Source: Candidatus Pseudobacter hemicellulosilyticus (GTDB taxonomy: Bacteria > Bacteroidota > Bacteroidia > Chitinophagales > Chitinophagaceae). Taken from it: DNA of 64,000 nt. The notes under the pieces were generated by a model. The model was given only the letters and a program-made list of their open reading frames with translations. It searched no databases and was not told the origin of the DNA. The position numbers and the translations under genes are program-made. The DNA lies in contig CP119311.1 of assembly GCA_029202545.1 (NCBI GenBank), positions 3,224,001-3,288,000 of the forward strand. The letters are read 5' to 3'. Below, one piece after another: positions 51,890-60,439 of the stretch. Numbering within the stretch: the first letter of the stretch is position 1; each line of letters opens with the position of its first letter.

Positions 51890-53092
51890 ATGCAACAGCA
51901 ACATGATCATGCCGAACAGGTCCGCCTCCTTCAGCGCTACCTGGCCAAAACGGCCACGGAGGAAGAGCTTTCCCGTTTACAGGCGCTGCTGGCCAATGAA
52001 GAGACCGCCAGGAGCCTGGCCGCTATCAGCGGTGAGATGGACCTGGTGCCTGTCACTGGTACAAGGCTGAGCGAAGGACAAAGCGATGTTATGCTGGAAG
52101 CCATGCTGCAGTCCATCAACGGGCAGCAGGCCATAGCAGCGGATATAGCAGCTGAGGTGGTGCCCATGCCCGCCAGGTCCCGGACAAACAGGCTGGGTTA
52201 CTGGATGGCAGCGGCCTCTGTATTGTTCCTGTTAGGATCGGGTCTCTATTTCTATGTGTTCAACAAAAAGCCGGCAGCTCCTGTTCCTGTGGCTGCCACT
52301 GATGAAATATTACCTGGCCGTCAGGGCGCCTTACTGACCCTGGCCGATGGTTCCCTGGTATCCCTGGATACCCTGAAGAACGGCTCTATTGCATTACAGG
52401 GTGGGGTAATGGCCAGGCTGGTGAATGGCGCCCTCTACTACGAGGGTAAAGGGGACAGGGTAGTCTATAATACGATGAGCACACCCCGTGGGCGGCAGTT
52501 CCAGCTCACCCTGCCGGATGGTACTAAGGTCTGGCTGAACGCCAGCAGTTCTATCCGCTATCCCAACCTGTTCACCGGCGGAGAAAGAAAAGTGACGGTA
52601 ACCGGCGAAAGCTATTTTGAAGTGGCCCATAACCCGGACATGCCCTTTGTAGTAAATGTGCAGGACAAGGCTGAAGTAAGCGGACAGGGTACTCATTTCA
52701 ATGTGAACGGTTATGGTGATGAAGGCGGTCTCAGCGCCACTTTGCTGAAGGGTATGCTGCGGGTGAAAGCAGCCGGTCAGTCGGTGACGCTGCAACCGGG
52801 ACAGCAGGCTACGCTGGACCAGCAGCTGAAAGTGGAGCAGGAAGTAGACCTGGAAAAAGTAATGGCCTGGAAAAACGGCCTCTTCAATTTCAACGGGTCA
52901 AAGCTGGAAGTTGTAATGAAACAGCTGGAGCGCTGGTATGCCATTGAAGTGGTCTATGAAAAGGGGATACCTGATATTACAGTAGGCGGAGAGATGTCAA
53001 AAGATATCAGCCTGAACGGCCTGATGGTAGTGCTGGAAAAACTGGACGTACACTATCGCATAGAAGGCCGGCGACTAACGATTCTTCCATAA
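51890..53092 (+). CDS. FecR-family anti-sigma factor
   Basis: A 400-residue membrane protein with a cytoplasmic sigma-binding N-terminus, a membrane helix at about 103-124 ('YWMAAASVLFLLGSGLYFYV'), a periplasmic FecR domain ('TPRGRQFQLTLPDGTKVWLNASSSIRYPNLF', 'VTVTGESYFEVAHN') and a C-terminal DUF4974-like domain ('AWKNGLFNFNGSKLEVVMKQLERWYAIEVVY'). It keeps the sigma factor encoded 62 bp upstream under control of the STN domain of the SusC encoded downstream. Confidence 0.95.
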   Translation: MQQQHDHAEQVRLLQRYLAKTATEEELSRLQALLANEETARSLAAISGEMDLVPVTGTRLSEGQSDVMLEAMLQSINGQQAIAADIAAEVVPMPARSRTNRLGYWMAAASVLFLLGSGLYFYVFNKKPAAPVPVAATDEILPGRQGALLTLADGSLVSLDTLKNGSIALQGGVMARLVNGALYYEGKGDRVVYNTMSTPRGRQFQLTLPDGTKVWLNASSSIRYPNLFTGGERKVTVTGESYFEVAHNPDMPFVVNVQDKAEVSGQGTHFNVNGYGDEGGLSATLLKGMLRVKAAGQSVTLQPGQQATLDQQLKVEQEVDLEKVMAWKNGLFNFNGSKLEVVMKQLERWYAIEVVYEKGIPDITVGGEMSKDISLNGLMVVLEKLDVHYRIEGRRLTILP

Positions 53093-53169
53093 CAACAATT
53101 GATAAGCATTATCCTGTAACAACGCAGTGATCGTCTGAAAGGACGGTGCAATAAGCATTGGACAGGTCC

Positions 53170-53202
53170 AAAAAAAACCGGAAGTGCGGCGAACACTCCC
53201 GG
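53170..53202 (-). terminator. Minus-strand (antisense-facing) terminator in the susC leader
   Basis: On the minus strand CCGGGAGTG (53202-53194) pairs with CACTTCCGG (53186-53178, one G-U) over a 7-nt loop and is followed by eight T (53177-53170). It points against the plus-strand operon, lies between FecR and susC, and ends 65 nt before the susC start. The same arrangement and distance occurs in the other FecR-controlled locus (32165-32200). Confidence 0.8.
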
Positions 53203-53267
53203 AAAATGTTTGGCCTGTTCAAATAGGCAGCTATTACCAATTTAACAACCAAAACTGTTCACAAATT

Positions 53268-56200
53268 ATGCAAAAAACTGCTATGAGCGGTTGGAATGCC
53301 CTGCATTTTCCTGCCCGGGATTATCTGTTGGCCAAGGCATCGGAAAGCCCTGGACTGTATGGAAGGAACCATGGGAATACGGATCGGGCAAAGGGCTTCC
53401 GGCTGTCGGCGCAAACGCTGAGAATTATGCGAATGCTTTCTTTTCTTCTCTTCACTGCTTTTTTATCGGCACATGCGGAAGGTACTGCGCAGAATATTAC
53501 GCTGTCCGCCAGGGATATCCCTTTAAAACAGGTATTTGCCGTGATCAAGAAACAGACCGGTTTTGTGGTCCTGTACAATGAACAGCTGATCAAGGACGCC
53601 CGGCCCGTTTCCATCCAGGCCGCTGACATGCCGCTGAAAGAATTCCTGCAAACCTTGCTGAAGAACAGGTCTATTGAATATACCATTCAGGGCAAGACCA
53701 TCGTGCTGTCCCGCAAGAGCATCGGGGAAACTGCGCCGCCGGCGCCTGCCCTTGAACAGCCCGGACTGGCCGCCCGGCCGCCCATCCTGATCCGCATCAC
53801 AGATTCTACCGGTGCGCCTCTGGTAGGGGCTTCCGTTACCGTCCGCCAGCGCCGGGTATCCGGTGTTACTGATGGCTCCGGTACGGTCAGCCTGCCCGTG
53901 CAGGAGGGGGATGTGCTGTTCATCTCTTTTGTGGGTTATGATTCCCGCAGCATCACCGTTTCCCGCACTCAATTAGCTGCCGGCAGGATCACTGCCGCCC
54001 TGTCCCGTTCCGAGAGCAGTCTCTCCACCGTGGAAGTATCTCTGAGTACGGGCTACCAGAAAATGCCCACCTACCAGATGACGGGCGCGGCCTCCGTGAT
54101 GTCTGAAAAGGAATACCAGCAGCGTACGGCCGTAACGGGTAATTTCCTGGAAAGCCTGGAAGGAAAAGTGCCCGGCCTGGTATACAATGGACAAACGGGT
54201 GAGCTGACCATCCGCGGCGTATCCACTTTTGATGCCGTTAAAACGCCTTTGATTGTACTGGATGGTTTTCCTACCGAGATAGACCTGCGTTCCATCAACC
54301 CCCTGGATATTGTATCTGTCAGTGTATTGCGCGATGCGGCTGCCGCCTCCATTTACGGGGTAAGGGCCTCCAACGGCGTAATTGTGGTGGAAACCCGCCG
54401 CGGCAAATCCGGCAAGCCGGTCTTTACGCTGCGTGCTACCCAGGCCTTTCAGTCTAAACCGGATTTCAGCTACCTCAACTATGCACCTGCCAGTGAATTT
54501 GTGGCGCTGCAAAAAGATTATTTCAATATTGCAAAGACCAGTTACCTGCTGTACCAGCTGGGCATCTATAAGATGAACCCGGTGGAGCAGATCCTGTTCG
54601 GCATGACCCAGACAGCCGTGTCCAACCCGCTGCTGACGCAGGAGCAGGCCGATGAGAAGCTGGCTGCCCTGGGCGCTTATGATAACCTGAAAGAATACGA
54701 AGACCTGTTCTACCAGCACCGCCAGACCACCAACCTCAACTTTGATGTCAGTGGCGGTAATGAACGCAGCACTTATATGCTGGGTGGTAATTATGTAGAG
54801 GAAACGCCCGTGAACCGGGGATCCCGTAACAGGCAGTTCATGCTGAACCTGGCCAATACCTACCGCTTCACCAACTGGCTTTCGCTGGACTTCAGGGGCA
54901 ATTATCTACAGGCCAATAACAGCAATGGCAAAACGGCTTCCTATTCTGATTTCATGCCTTATGAACACCTGGCGGACGCCAATGGAAAGCCGCTGCCGGT
55001 TGCCCTGGCGCCGGCACGGAATTATATGGATAGGCCTTTCATGGATGCCACCAACCAACAGCTGATGGACGCCGGTCTCTATGATTCCCGCTATTACCCC
55101 TACCAGGAGCTGAACAGCAATACCACTACCAATAAGCTCACCAGCACCCGTTTCCAGGGCAGGTTCAATGCCCGGATCACACCCTGGCTGAACATGGATA
55201 TTGGTGGTAATTATGAACGGCAGCAGGCAATCGTTGACCAGCTGCAGACGGATGAGGCATACAATACCCGGATACTGATCAATAATATGGCGTTGCAGGA
55301 CCCGGCTACCGGTAAAGCCCTGTTCACCAATATGCCCCAGGGCAATATTCTGACAAAGACCAATAACAGTACTACCAACTATACGCTGCGGGTGCAGGCC
55401 AACCTGAACCATCGGTTCGGTACGGACCATGAGCTGACCGGCTCCCTGGGTATTGAAAGAAAGCAGCTCCGGGCTGAGTCCTATAAGACCACCTACTTTG
55501 GCTGGGACGGGCAGACCCTGATCAGCAAGCCCATTAATATGTCCGCCCTGAATGCTACTACAACACCGGCCTTTGCCGACCTGGGTTATTACACCAGTTT
55601 CAGCAGCACCAATTATTTCAGCCAGGGTGAGGTGGATACCCGCTTTATGTCCTACTATGGCCAGGGTACCTATATCTTCAGGAAAAAGTATATCCTGACC
55701 GGTAGCTTCCGGATTGACCAGTCCAATTTATTTGGGGTAGATCCAAAATATAAATACAAACCGCTCTGGTCTGCCGGTGTCAACTGGCGCCTGGGCGAAG
55801 AGGAGTTTGCAAAAGACTGGGGCTGGGCTAAAAGCCTTCAGGTCCGTGCTGCCACCGGTTTTAACGGGAATGTGCCCAGCAGCAATAACGGCAGTTTCCT
55901 GATCCTTTCTACCGGTCTCAATACCCGCCTCAACACACCGCTGACCTTTACGGATGTGCTGACGCCGGAGAACCAGTCGCTCCGTTGGGAAACCACCCGC
56001 AATTATAACCTCGGCATAGACTTCACCATCCTGGAGAACAGGTTGTCGGGCTCAGTGGACTGGTACAATAAAAAAACCACCGACGTGTTTGGGATGCTGG
56101 ATGCTGATCCTACCACCGGTTTCAACCAGTACAATGCCAATACCTCTTCCATCAGCAACCGTGGTCTTGAATTCCTGGTCAATGCCACCCTGTTGCGCAG

Positions 56201-57005
56201 CCAGAAATTTGAATGGCGGACGCAGGTGACCAGTTCTTTCAACTACAATAAGGTGCTGTCAGTAAAAGCCACTGAATTCGCCAATTCGCAGATGATCACC
56301 AGCGGCGCCAATATCATTGCCGGGCAACCCATCGGCGCCCTGTACAGCTATAACTACGGTGGTCTCAATAATATAGGCCAGCCTTTTGTGTATGACAGGA
56401 CCGGCAAACAGAATATCCTGGCCTTCTACGGAACGGCGCAGGTGGATGTTACCAAGGAGGACCTGATCTACAATGGCACCATCACCCCTAAATATGTGCT
56501 GGGCATGAACAACCAGTTCCGCCTGGGTGATTTTGACCTGTCCTTCCTCTTTATGTTCTATGGCGGTCATGTGATGCGCGTGGAGCAGCCGAACCCTTAC
56601 AATATCTCTTTCTATGCCAATAATCCCCTCCAGGGCTCTGCCAATTTCTGGCGTCAGGCAGGGGATGAGCAAACCACCCGGATCCCGGGTTTTGTCCGGG
56701 CCAGCAGTGCTGCGCCTGGTTACTACCAGAGCTATGCCCGCTATGGCTATGAGTATGCCAATGAGTTTGTCCGCAAGGCTGATTATATCCGGCTGCGCGA
56801 CCTGGTCCTGACCTACAATGCCCGGTCGGCCTTTTTCCGCAACCTGGGCCTGAACAATACACAGGTCCGCCTCCAGGCGCAGAACCTGTTCCGCTACACT
56901 TTCAGTGGCAATGATATTGACCCGGATGCCATCAACCGCCTGACAGGACAGCGTTTCCTGGAAACACAGCCTTTTTACAGTATCACGCTTTCTGCTGCAT
57001 TTTAA
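53268..57005 (+). CDS. SusC-like transporter with STN domain
   Basis: About 1245 residues from ATG 53268 (MQKTAMSGWNAL...); a frame open from 53184 would run through the leader hairpin. The extended n-region is followed by the signal 'MLSFLLFTAFLSAHAEGTAQ', the STN domain ('ITLSARDIPLKQVFAVIKKQTGFVVLYN'), a carboxypeptidase-like domain ('ITDSTGAPLVGASVTVRQ'), the plug ('VLRDAAAASIYGVRASNGVIVVETRRG') and the barrel ending 'YSITLSAAF'. The STN domain signals to FecR. SusD follows after 10 bp, then a redoxin. Ligand unknown; there is no carbohydrate-active enzyme in this locus. Confidence 0.94.
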   Translation: MQKTAMSGWNALHFPARDYLLAKASESPGLYGRNHGNTDRAKGFRLSAQTLRIMRMLSFLLFTAFLSAHAEGTAQNITLSARDIPLKQVFAVIKKQTGFVVLYNEQLIKDARPVSIQAADMPLKEFLQTLLKNRSIEYTIQGKTIVLSRKSIGETAPPAPALEQPGLAARPPILIRITDSTGAPLVGASVTVRQRRVSGVTDGSGTVSLPVQEGDVLFISFVGYDSRSITVSRTQLAAGRITAALSRSESSLSTVEVSLSTGYQKMPTYQMTGAASVMSEKEYQQRTAVTGNFLESLEGKVPGLVYNGQTGELTIRGVSTFDAVKTPLIVLDGFPTEIDLRSINPLDIVSVSVLRDAAAASIYGVRASNGVIVVETRRGKSGKPVFTLRATQAFQSKPDFSYLNYAPASEFVALQKDYFNIAKTSYLLYQLGIYKMNPVEQILFGMTQTAVSNPLLTQEQADEKLAALGAYDNLKEYEDLFYQHRQTTNLNFDVSGGNERSTYMLGGNYVEETPVNRGSRNRQFMLNLANTYRFTNWLSLDFRGNYLQANNSNGKTASYSDFMPYEHLADANGKPLPVALAPARNYMDRPFMDATNQQLMDAGLYDSRYYPYQELNSNTTTNKLTSTRFQGRFNARITPWLNMDIGGNYERQQAIVDQLQTDEAYNTRILINNMALQDPATGKALFTNMPQGNILTKTNNSTTNYTLRVQANLNHRFGTDHELTGSLGIERKQLRAESYKTTYFGWDGQTLISKPINMSALNATTTPAFADLGYYTSFSSTNYFSQGEVDTRFMSYYGQGTYIFRKKYILTGSFRIDQSNLFGVDPKYKYKPLWSAGVNWRLGEEEFAKDWGWAKSLQVRAATGFNGNVPSSNNGSFLILSTGLNTRLNTPLTFTDVLTPENQSLRWETTRNYNLGIDFTILENRLSGSVDWYNKKTTDVFGMLDADPTTGFNQYNANTSSISNRGLEFLVNATLLRSQKFEWRTQVTSSFNYNKVLSVKATEFANSQMITSGANIIAGQPIGALYSYNYGGLNNIGQPFVYDRTGKQNILAFYGTAQVDVTKEDLIYNGTITPKYVLGMNNQFRLGDFDLSFLFMFYGGHVMRVEQPNPYNISFYANNPLQGSANFWRQAGDEQTTRIPGFVRASSAAPGYYQSYARYGYEYANEFVRKADYIRLRDLVLTYNARSAFFRNLGLNNTQVRLQAQNLFRYTFSGNDIDPDAINRLTGQRFLETQPFYSITLSAAF

Positions 57006-57015
57006 ACTGAAGAAC

Positions 57016-58350
57016 ATGAAGAATCGATTATTCATTCTGCTCTGTTGTATAGCCACCAGCTTTGTGGCCTGCGATAAATACCTGGATGTAAAGCCCAAGG
57101 GACTGATCATACCGGAAAAGCTGTCGGACTATGCCGATATGCTGAACTCTAATACTATGACCAGGACCTTTCCCATCAACCTGCTGGATTTTACGGACGA
57201 TATCTATAACCATATTGATGCGGTCAGTGAATCACCCACCGCCAATGGCTATTACTGGCGGCCCATCATCACCATCAATGAAAAGACCAGCCCCGATGCC
57301 TGGGGCTCCATTTACCGTTGTCTCTACAATACCAATGTGATCATCAATGGTGTGCCGGACTTAACCGATGGCACACCCGAAGAAAGGGCGCAGGTGGTGG
57401 CGGAAGCTCAGCTGATCAAGGCCAACTGCTACCTGGAACTGCTGACGGTATTTGCTAAGTCCTACAATCCGGCTACTGCCGCTACTGACCCGGGACTGCC
57501 GCTGGTGACCAGCATTGATGTAACGGATAAGGCGCCGGCCCGTTCCTCGCTCCAGGCCACGCTGGATACTATTCTTAACCTGACCGGCAGGGCGGCCGCC
57601 CTGCTGCCTGCTTCCAATGTCAACCGCTACCGCGGTACCCGTTATGCAGCCTATGGCCTGCTGAGCAGGGTATACCTGTACATGGGGGATTATACCAATG
57701 CCGCCACCTATACTGATAAGGCGCTGGAAGCACCGCATAGCCTGCTGAACTATAATGATTACGCGGATTATATGGAAGTGCCTGTGTACGACCTGAACCC
57801 GGAAGTACTCTGGCAGCGGGGCGCCTTCAGTGGTTCGCCCATTTTTCTGATCTATTCGGATGACCTGAACAGTTATTTTAATGCAGATGATATCCGCTAC
57901 GAATTCCTGACTGTGACCAATAACAACGGGCTGGGCCGGGCTTCCTTTGACGGGCAGTACAGTTTCGGTATCGGTTTCCCCGAGCTATACCTGACAAAAG
58001 CGGAGCTGCTGGCCAGGCAGGACAAATTCAGTGAAGCCATAGATATTGTGAATATGCTGCGCCAGAAAAGGATTGTGACCAGTGCCTACACGCCCCAGTC
58101 TGCTGCTTCCGGCCCGGAAGCCATGGAAAAGGTGCTGGCGGAACGCAGGCGGGAGCTGGCTTTCAGCGGGCTCCGCTGGTTTGATATGAAACGCTTTGAC
58201 CGGGAAGGCCGTATGCCGGAAATAAAAAGGATCAACAAAGAGACCAACGAGGTGCTGGTCACGCTGGCGCCGCACAGCGATCAGTATACATTTGAAATTC
58301 CCGTCCGGGTACAGCTTTTCAACCCGGATATGGAACTGAACCATCCATAA
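57016..58350 (+). CDS. SusD/RagB-like lipoprotein of the redoxin locus
   Basis: A 444-residue lipoprotein, shorter than the other SusDs here, with signal 'LFILLCCIATSFVAC' + DKYLDV. C-terminal family pattern 'VLAERRRELAFSGLRWFDMKRFDREGRMPEI' and 'YTFEIPVRVQLFNPDMELNHP'. It is the surface partner of the SusC gene 10 bp upstream, and the redoxin gene starts 12 bp downstream, so all three are co-transcribed. Confidence 0.93.
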   Translation: MKNRLFILLCCIATSFVACDKYLDVKPKGLIIPEKLSDYADMLNSNTMTRTFPINLLDFTDDIYNHIDAVSESPTANGYYWRPIITINEKTSPDAWGSIYRCLYNTNVIINGVPDLTDGTPEERAQVVAEAQLIKANCYLELLTVFAKSYNPATAATDPGLPLVTSIDVTDKAPARSSLQATLDTILNLTGRAAALLPASNVNRYRGTRYAAYGLLSRVYLYMGDYTNAATYTDKALEAPHSLLNYNDYADYMEVPVYDLNPEVLWQRGAFSGSPIFLIYSDDLNSYFNADDIRYEFLTVTNNNGLGRASFDGQYSFGIGFPELYLTKAELLARQDKFSEAIDIVNMLRQKRIVTSAYTPQSAASGPEAMEKVLAERRRELAFSGLRWFDMKRFDREGRMPEIKRINKETNEVLVTLAPHSDQYTFEIPVRVQLFNPDMELNHP

Positions 58351-58362
58351 AATCTTATAGTC

Positions 58363-59613
58363 ATGATACAAATGAAAAAAATGGTGCTTGCCGGTTGTTT
58401 GTTGTCCGGTATGTCTGTCCTAGCCCAAAACAATCCTTACGGGATCAAAGATACCCTGCTGGCCGGAAAAGATGAGGTCCTGGCCAAACACCTGCCCTAT
58501 GGTAATAAGCAGCTGTATTTTGCCTCCTATGTGCTGCCGCCCGATGCCTTCCTGCAAAAAATAGCGGACTTCAAAAAAGAAATGGGGCCGCTGTTAGAAG
58601 GGGAGAAGGATGCTAAAAGAAAAGAGCTCAAACAAAAGGACCTGGACTATTACACAAGGGTCAAGCTGAAAGCATATACCAGTATGTATGGCCTCGATTC
58701 CGTCAATATGATGAAGGTGGAGGAATGGCTGGCTGACAATAAAGGTACGCCAACGTTCATGGAAAAGCTGGATTCCGTGTACAAGACCATGTTTGTGAAA
58801 AAGCTGAGCCCGGAAGAAAAGAACCTGCTGGACTCCGCGGTATCCGCAGGAGGCAATCACCAGGAGGCGGAGCTGTTTAAGCTGTCCGCTGCTTACAGGC
58901 AATGGATAGATGATTTTATCACGAAGGAAAGAATGACCACCTACAAAGCGGATACAATTCTGGGATACTACGGGACAAATATTGTAAAGCTGAGAGTGGT
59001 GAAGGAGGAGTTTGCCGATCCTTTCATGAAGGAATACCTCAGCTATGGCCTGACCGGCCTGGTATTGAAGATGGTAAAGGACAGCGGGGAAGTGGCAAAA
59101 GCCTATTCCAATTTTATGGCGCTTGTTACCAATAAGGAAGCCCGAAAGAATATCAGTGAAGTATACGCCAATATGCAGATGATGGCTTCCAAAGCCATGG
59201 CCCCGGACTTTACCTATGCTACTGTGGATGATAAAAAGGTATCGCTGAGTGATCTGAAGGGCAAATATGTGTACATTGATGTATGGGCTACCTGGTGTGG
59301 TCCCTGCAAGGCAGAGATACCTTTCCTCCAGAAAATTGAAAAGGAATACCACGGAAAGAATATCCATTTCGTGAGCCTGTCGGTGGACAGGATGGCGGAC
59401 AAAGGGAAATGGATCAGCTATGTGAAGGACCACCAGCTGGGCGGCATCCAGCTGATGGCCGACAAGGATTTCAATTCCGATTTCATTAAGAAATTCAATA
59501 TTGCCGCTATCCCCCGTTTTATTTTGATAGATCCTAAAGGAGCCATCGTTTCCGGTGACGCGGCCCGGCCTTCTGATCCGGCGCTGAAGACCCTGCTGGA
59601 TAGTTTGCTGTAA
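58363..59613 (+). CDS. TlpA-like thioredoxin-fold protein
   Basis: A 416-residue exported protein; ATG 58372 (MKKMVLAGCLLSGMSVLAQ) is as likely as 58363. A helical N-terminal domain (about 25-275) precedes a TlpA redoxin (about 280-416): 'APDFTYATVDDKKVSLSDLKGKYVYIDVWATWC', active pair C312/C315 (WCGPC) and cis-proline 'AAIPRFILID'. It probably reduces disulfides in the periplasm. Terminal gene of the sigma/FecR/SusC/SusD operon. It is a distant relative of the redoxin upstream of the sigma gene rather than a recent copy (different N-terminal part). Confidence 0.9.
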   Translation: MIQMKKMVLAGCLLSGMSVLAQNNPYGIKDTLLAGKDEVLAKHLPYGNKQLYFASYVLPPDAFLQKIADFKKEMGPLLEGEKDAKRKELKQKDLDYYTRVKLKAYTSMYGLDSVNMMKVEEWLADNKGTPTFMEKLDSVYKTMFVKKLSPEEKNLLDSAVSAGGNHQEAELFKLSAAYRQWIDDFITKERMTTYKADTILGYYGTNIVKLRVVKEEFADPFMKEYLSYGLTGLVLKMVKDSGEVAKAYSNFMALVTNKEARKNISEVYANMQMMASKAMAPDFTYATVDDKKVSLSDLKGKYVYIDVWATWCGPCKAEIPFLQKIEKEYHGKNIHFVSLSVDRMADKGKWISYVKDHQLGGIQLMADKDFNSDFIKKFNIAAIPRFILIDPKGAIVSGDAARPSDPALKTLLDSLL

Positions 59614-59636
59614 GGATGTTGTATAACTATTTGCTG

Positions 59637-59668
59637 AAAGCTGCGGGCGCATAGCCTGCGGCTTTTTT
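59637..59668 (+). terminator. Intrinsic terminator of the redoxin locus
   Basis: AAAGCTGCGGGC (59637-59648) pairs with GCCTGCGGCTTT (59654-59665, two G-U) over a 5-nt loop GCATA, followed by six T (59663-59668). It works on the plus strand only and sits 24 bp after the redoxin stop. Confidence 0.88.
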
Positions 59669-59704
59669 GACTAAAAGATACTAATACTGACTGGTGCCGG
59701 TTGG

Positions 59705-60406
59705 CTAATAATTACCGTCTGCCACTTCCAGGACAAAGCCTACGCCATATACGTTGGCGATCTGTACGGAGCTGGATTTGCTCAGGTATTTGCGCAGGCG
59801 GAAGATAAATACGTCCAGGCTGCGGCCCAGGAAATAGTCGTTGTCGTTCCAGAGCCGGGTCAGTATCTCCTGTCTTTTTACCACCCGGTTGGCATGGGCA
59901 AAAAGAAATTCCAGCAGATCGGCCTCCCGGGCTGTGAGTGTGATCACCTCTTCGCCGATCACCAGCTTCAGGGAGTCCTTATAGAATTTTACATCTCCTT
60001 TTTCAATCACTTCCCGGGCCGGGGCGCCATTGGGCTGCACCCGCCGGATATTGTTCTTGATCCGCAGCACCAGTTCATCAATATCAAAGGGCTTTACAAT
60101 ATAGTCCACGGCGCCCAGCTCCAGGCCATGGAGTTTGTCGGCCCGCTCATTCCGCGCGGTCAGGAACAGGAAGGGTTGTTGTGCGTTGAGCCGGCTGATC
60201 TGCTGGGCCAGCTCAAAGCCATCCATGAGGGGCATGGAAACGTCCAGCAGCACAATATCATAGCCGTTGGGGTTGGCGGTAAAATCGGCCAGGGCGCTTT
60301 TTCCGTCCAGGTGCCAGGTGACCTCAAACTGGAGGATCTCGAAATATTTCTTTATCGCATTGCCCAGGTCGGCCTCATCTTCCACAAATAATATTCTCGA
60401 TTTCAT
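59705..60406 (-). CDS. OmpR/PhoB-family response regulator
   Basis: A 233-residue regulator: a receiver domain with phosphate-accepting D55 ('IVLLDVSMP'), acidic pair 'EDE' (9-11), T-loop 'FLTARN' and K about 105 ('IVKPFDI'), then a winged-helix DNA-binding domain ('ITLTAREADLLEFLFAHANRVVKRQEILTRLW ... SLDVFIFRLRKYL', about 150-230). It is encoded 33 bp after its histidine kinase. The phased repeats TTAAC... at 62007-62057 before the divergent susC are good candidates for its binding sites. Confidence 0.95.
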   Translation of the reverse strand: MKSRILFVEDEADLGNAIKKYFEILQFEVTWHLDGKSALADFTANPNGYDIVLLDVSMPLMDGFELAQQISRLNAQQPFLFLTARNERADKLHGLELGAVDYIVKPFDIDELVLRIKNNIRRVQPNGAPAREVIEKGDVKFYKDSLKLVIGEEVITLTAREADLLEFLFAHANRVVKRQEILTRLWNDNDYFLGRSLDVFIFRLRKYLSKSSSVQIANVYGVGFVLEVADGNY

Positions 60407-60439
60407 AACCGGAAGCAGTTAAATGTTTTTGTTGGTTGT

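Noticed and set aside
53102..53159. Direct repeat ATAAGCATT (53102-53110 and 53151-53159) in the susC leader
   Set aside because: Nine bases only, no helical phasing, and nothing like it in the leader of the other FecR-controlled locus.
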